From: Enoplolaimus lenunculus | Lineage: Eukaryota > Nematoda > Enoplea > Enoplida > Thoracostomopsidae | Assembly (NCBI GenBank): GCA_030248215.1 | Contig: JASANG010003643.1 | Location: 40,785 to 104,784, forward strand | DNA: 64,000 bases | Direction of reading: 5' to 3' | In this document: positions 60,126-64,000 of the stretch, piece by piece | Layout of the letters: the number at the start of each line of letters is the position of its first letter | How positions within the stretch are numbered: the first letter of the stretch is position 1 | Notes under the pieces: generated by a model | Told to the model about the DNA's origin: nothing | The model's input: only the letters and a program-made list of their open reading frames with translations | Database searches by the model: none | Program-made: the position numbers and the translations under genes

Positions 60126-63100
60126 ACAATGTAACAATTCTGTTGTTGCTCATAACCGTAAGTTGCACACATGTAAATTCTCCTATTATACTGGAACTAT
60201 TTCCTTTATGTTAGGAGTATTATTAGCGGTTGTCTTCGTTTTTGGTGTTGAGTGACCGCCCAACAACCAATTAACATTTGTAATATTTCATACTGGCTTC
60301 AGATTCGTCCGTTTAATAAAGGAGGTAACCGAGATTCCCTTCTGTAGTGAAAATAATTCTCGGGCTTTCAGTAATAGTTAAAACTAACATATAAATATTT
60401 TATCATTACGCCAAATTTCATTTGTCTTAATAAACAAACCCCAAAACATCTAAACAGTAATGTTATCTGCAAATCGAAACAACAGTTTTCTGCCTCTTGC
60501 AAACTTCTTTTCTAATTTGCATATTGTGACTTTGCTGGAACGTTGCCCAAGATACGGAATGTATCGCGTTTTTCATTTTTATATCAGTAAGCCTTAAGAT
60601 CAAATATATTGTAAACTGATTATTTCTTACATTTTATATCGCCACAGTAAGCGCAATTTATACGTGGACGTAGTGAGACATTAACCATCTGGTTATCATT
60701 GTCGGCTCTAAGTAATTTCTCGTTGCATCAAACGTTTCGCACTTGCTTATTGTATATATTTCATCATGCATTAAATCAATTTGTCATATTATCTGCGTAC
60801 TTCTTTGTATATTTTGTATCAATACACATGAAAGATAGTTTGAAGGTTTACAAATCATATGTGGGGCGTAGAGTCTTGGTGGCTATTAGAAGAATTGTAT
60901 GCACTGTTCTTTGTATATTTTCTTCAATTACATGGAAGAGTCGGTTGGAAAGCTGCCCAATATACGTATGAAGTCATTAAATCTTAATAAATTGGGTTAA
61001 CAATATTCGTATTGTATGTGAATGACAATTTTACCACAAATATTAAAGTATGGAATATGGCAAATAATTTTAGTAGCCATGATTCCTGTTTCCGTTACGG
61101 TCCTTTGTATCATCGTCCACTGGTGGGTTTACGGAATTAGTTTCTACGGGTGTGAATGCGGTTTGCGCAAGTCACGCGATTGGCTATTGTCGGTGCGTAG
61201 AGGTTTACGTATGTATCATCAGGTGCAGCAATCCAAACTTCTGCCGAATTATCGTTTTTGAAAATAAACAGAAATTAAATTTAAAGATTGATTAAAAAAA
61301 TTTTAGATATGAAATTTGATGAGTAAATGACATTAAAAAAACGCTGTGAATCATGATATAAACTAGACGAATGTAATCTTTTTATTAAGTTAATTAAATT
61401 TTAACTCACTCTGAGTTGAGGTATTCACTCTGAGTTGAGTTGATTTTGAGATATTAATTAAATATTGCTAAACCAGAACCTAACTAATGGTGGTGGTGAT
61501 TTGATGAAAAAGAATCGTGATGGTTTTGTACAATGTGTAGATCGTTTCTAATTAACTAAAAATCATTAATTTTAATCAAGACTTATTGAAATATGAATTA
61601 AGACGTTACAGTTGATATTGAACCTTGCGATTCAAATCAACATTGTAATCGACAGCATATCAAATATCGGCAATGTTGCATTTGGATGATTTATTCGTTC
61701 ATTGCGCTGCAGCATTGTCATCACTTGTTTCACTTGTAGAAGTGATTTTAGCATACAGACGAAACTCTTGTGTATGTTGGAGGGCATTTGAAACAGACAA
61801 AGCTTCTTTTCACGTGCAAGTTTTTGCAATGAAGAATCGCAGTTGTAGTTGTAGGCTGTAAGTGTTTTCAGGAGAATATTCGTTTTCATTATGCATCTTG
61901 ACATTGCACATTGTCAGCTATAAATCTCACAAAGATTTCAGTCGATCCAGAACACACACACAGCCCAAGCTGCCGCGAGATATTCACCTCGAACCCGGAC
62001 GTAAATTTTTAACGCAGCCGGTTGAAGATCAAAGTGCGGGTCAGTGTAAATCTCACTAAACCTTCATCCGAAACATAAATAGGATGACGTTAAAAACTTT
62101 AAATTTATTAACTGTTCTCCGTATGAGTGAAGAAATCAGTATTGTCTATATACATAAACATCAATGCACTGTAAACAGTTGCCAATTGCCTAGCGGCAGA
62201 AGTGTTTATTGTTCAAAAATGCAGCTTAATCAGAATCTGATTGTAGTTTCAAAAATAACAAATTTAGAAATTTTCGTTTAGAAAATTATGATTTGTTTGT
62301 AAAGTTCAAGAGGCTTTGAGAAACAAAATCAAGCTGGAGTTCGGCTTACTGGCCCATATAAGAAATTGCAAGAGGCGAAACGTTTTGTGTTACTGCAATA
62401 GAGTAATAACTTTAATTTTTTTTTGCATCGGCTCAAGCTTGGTTTCGCTGTACACTGAAAATACTATTTCTTAAATGACTCAGATTCAGGAGCACTTTTT
62501 TCTAGAATAAAGTGTTATATATCGAGAAATATTCACATATAAGAAAATATTTTCTAGTGTCACTACTCCATTCTTCTCCTTCGTCGAACTGTGCTTATAC
62601 TACTGTAGGTCTCACCTTGTTATCTAGCTATAGACTTACTAAGCAATATTTGCATACAAAAGCTGAATAAACATTGGAGCGTGCGGATCCACCGACCGTC
62701 GCTTGGTCAGTTGCGCTATATTCATCGTCCTAAATTCCACGAATTGCAAAATTAAAATATTATGCATTTTTTTCCCAATAACTTGCGTTAATATCACAAA
62801 TTTATGCAGTTGTACATACTACAATTTTTGCGTTTCATAACAATTGGCAGACCAGCCCCACTCGCAAAAATTTTAAAATCAGCCTCTTTTCTATATTGTT
62901 GTATTTTGGTGTAGGTACCACTTGCATAAACGCACAAACTAGCTTCAATCGAACACACAGTGTAAACTTAGGTGATGATTTAAGCTAAATAATTCTAAAT
63001 GCACCTGTCATCTAAGTCATATAAACTACAAATTTTGAATTCATTAAATCATTATTCAGCTAATTAATCAACTAAACAAGTCATTAAATAGGACGGAGGT

Positions 63101-64000
63101 TTAACTCAACTATCTGACAGTGGTCCTGTTTACTGATATTAATTCAGAAATAATCAACTCACTTGCTCACTTGATTAATCAACTCGTTGTGAATTTAGGT
63201 GCAGGCGTTTACCAATACCATTATCAATTATAAAAGGTGGTGGATCTATGATTATTATATTCAGGAATGGTTGGTTCTAAATTCTCTTTGTAAGTTCCAA
63301 CAGTCTACTTGATAATAAGCTTCAAGTGATTACCTTTAGCTAAATTATCCCAAACTATTTTCTTCGCTAGAGTGACTTCCGGATTCTCGATGAACATAAG
63401 GATCATCAACCTGGACCCGGTGCACTCAATTCAGGTAGGTGTATTACATATGCTTGATTTATCCGGACATTCGTGGAATCGCAGGGTGATCCAATTAGGC
63501 AGCATGGTGGATATCTCATTACAGTTTTGCCCACATAAATCCAAAATAAACCCATTCGTCGCTAGGGACGATTGCGCTCGCCGCCCGGAAGTAGGATGGC
63601 CCAGCGCTTGATCCCGATTGGTTTGACTGTGATTACTGTAGTAGTAGTATCGTCGCTTTTCATGGTTATCCTGTTTATAATACAAGCAGAAAAAGAATAG
63701 CTGCAACGAGTGTGATTTATAAAGATGAAACAGCGGGAAATTTATTCAAATGAAATTATTAGCAATTTGATAAGTTGGGTTCCACAACAGAAGAAGATGC
63801 AGCAGATAAAACCTCAGAGCCAATTGTGTCCAGCAGTCCATGTAAAAGGAACTTCAAATAGAAGAACTTTCACTGGAAAACTGTCATTGCAGCCAAATCA
63901 GGTGAGCCCCTTCTGGAAAAATTTACAACATCCAAAAAAATTTCAACCTTGCTTGTAAGCCAGCCTAAGCCAGTGAACCCAACACAAGAACACAGCAGAC
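60126..64000. repeat. Duplicated segment, copy 3 (direct, most diverged), runs off the window
   Basis: Same orientation and order as 49520-53560, with many short indels and scattered rearranged bases. Unlike copy 2 it continues through the first lectin exon. The join with copy 2 at about 60.12 kb is itself a turn-around point (GGAAATTACAATGTAAC). Confidence 0.8.
61030..63700 (-). pseudogene. Damaged direct copy of the lectin exons
   Basis: Counterparts of the receptor exons at about 61255-61036, 61793-61628, 62733-62640 and 63690-63590. The acceptor before the second has lost its AG (GGGCATTTGAAAC against GGGCATTCTGAAAC) and all frames are broken by indels. Either a decayed paralog or uncorrected sequence. 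Confidence 0.7.

Overview
The window is animal nuclear DNA: AT-rich, with spliced genes whose introns have clean GT-AG borders and are packed with short non-autonomous DNA transposons. The gene content fits an invertebrate with C-type-lectin/sushi mosaic proteins; a tunicate is my best guess, at low confidence. I see no bacterial, organellar or intact retroelement genes.

Three protein genes can be assembled exon by exon, with the reading phase agreeing at every junction. (1) Minus strand, 20149 to 2931: a 15-coding-exon, about 1384-residue nuclear regulator with an acidic Ser/Thr-rich N-terminus, an AT-hook, a leucine-zipper-like coiled coil, seven C2H2 zinc fingers and a 664-residue Gln/Asn/Ala-rich tail. 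(2) Plus strand, 27663 to 34906: a complete five-exon lysosomal N-acetylglucosamine-6-sulfatase (GNS). (3) Minus strand, 53234 to 37769: the 3' part of a multi-domain receptor, made of the C-terminal half of one C-type lectin domain, a complete second one, a Thr-rich stalk, a sushi/CCP domain and a seven-helix class-B/adhesion-like GPCR module ending in a short basic tail. GNS and the receptor converge tail to tail; the regulator and GNS diverge across about 7.5 kb.

Layout. 1-2930: transposon relics and the probable 3' flank of the regulator. 2931-20149: regulator, with element-rich introns and a 1.18 kb tandem duplication in its second coding intron. 20150-27662: intergenic, with a 1.7 kb element bounded by inverted repeats and several MITEs. 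27663-34906: GNS. 34907-37768: MITEs, including one nested in another. 37769-53234: receptor. 53755-56718: three near-identical transposon arms, two forming a large palindrome. 56719-64000: an inverted and then a direct damaged copy of the lectin part of the receptor gene, either a real inverted duplication or a long-read hairpin assembly error.

The most notable items are the lectin-lectin-stalk-sushi-7TM receptor, which shows no GAIN/GPS module and uses a 20-nt microexon and a GC-AG intron; the palindromic triplication around its lectin exons; and a transposon family whose interior is built of TTAGGC-like hexamers. All functional assignments rest on motif and family recognition; no searches were run.
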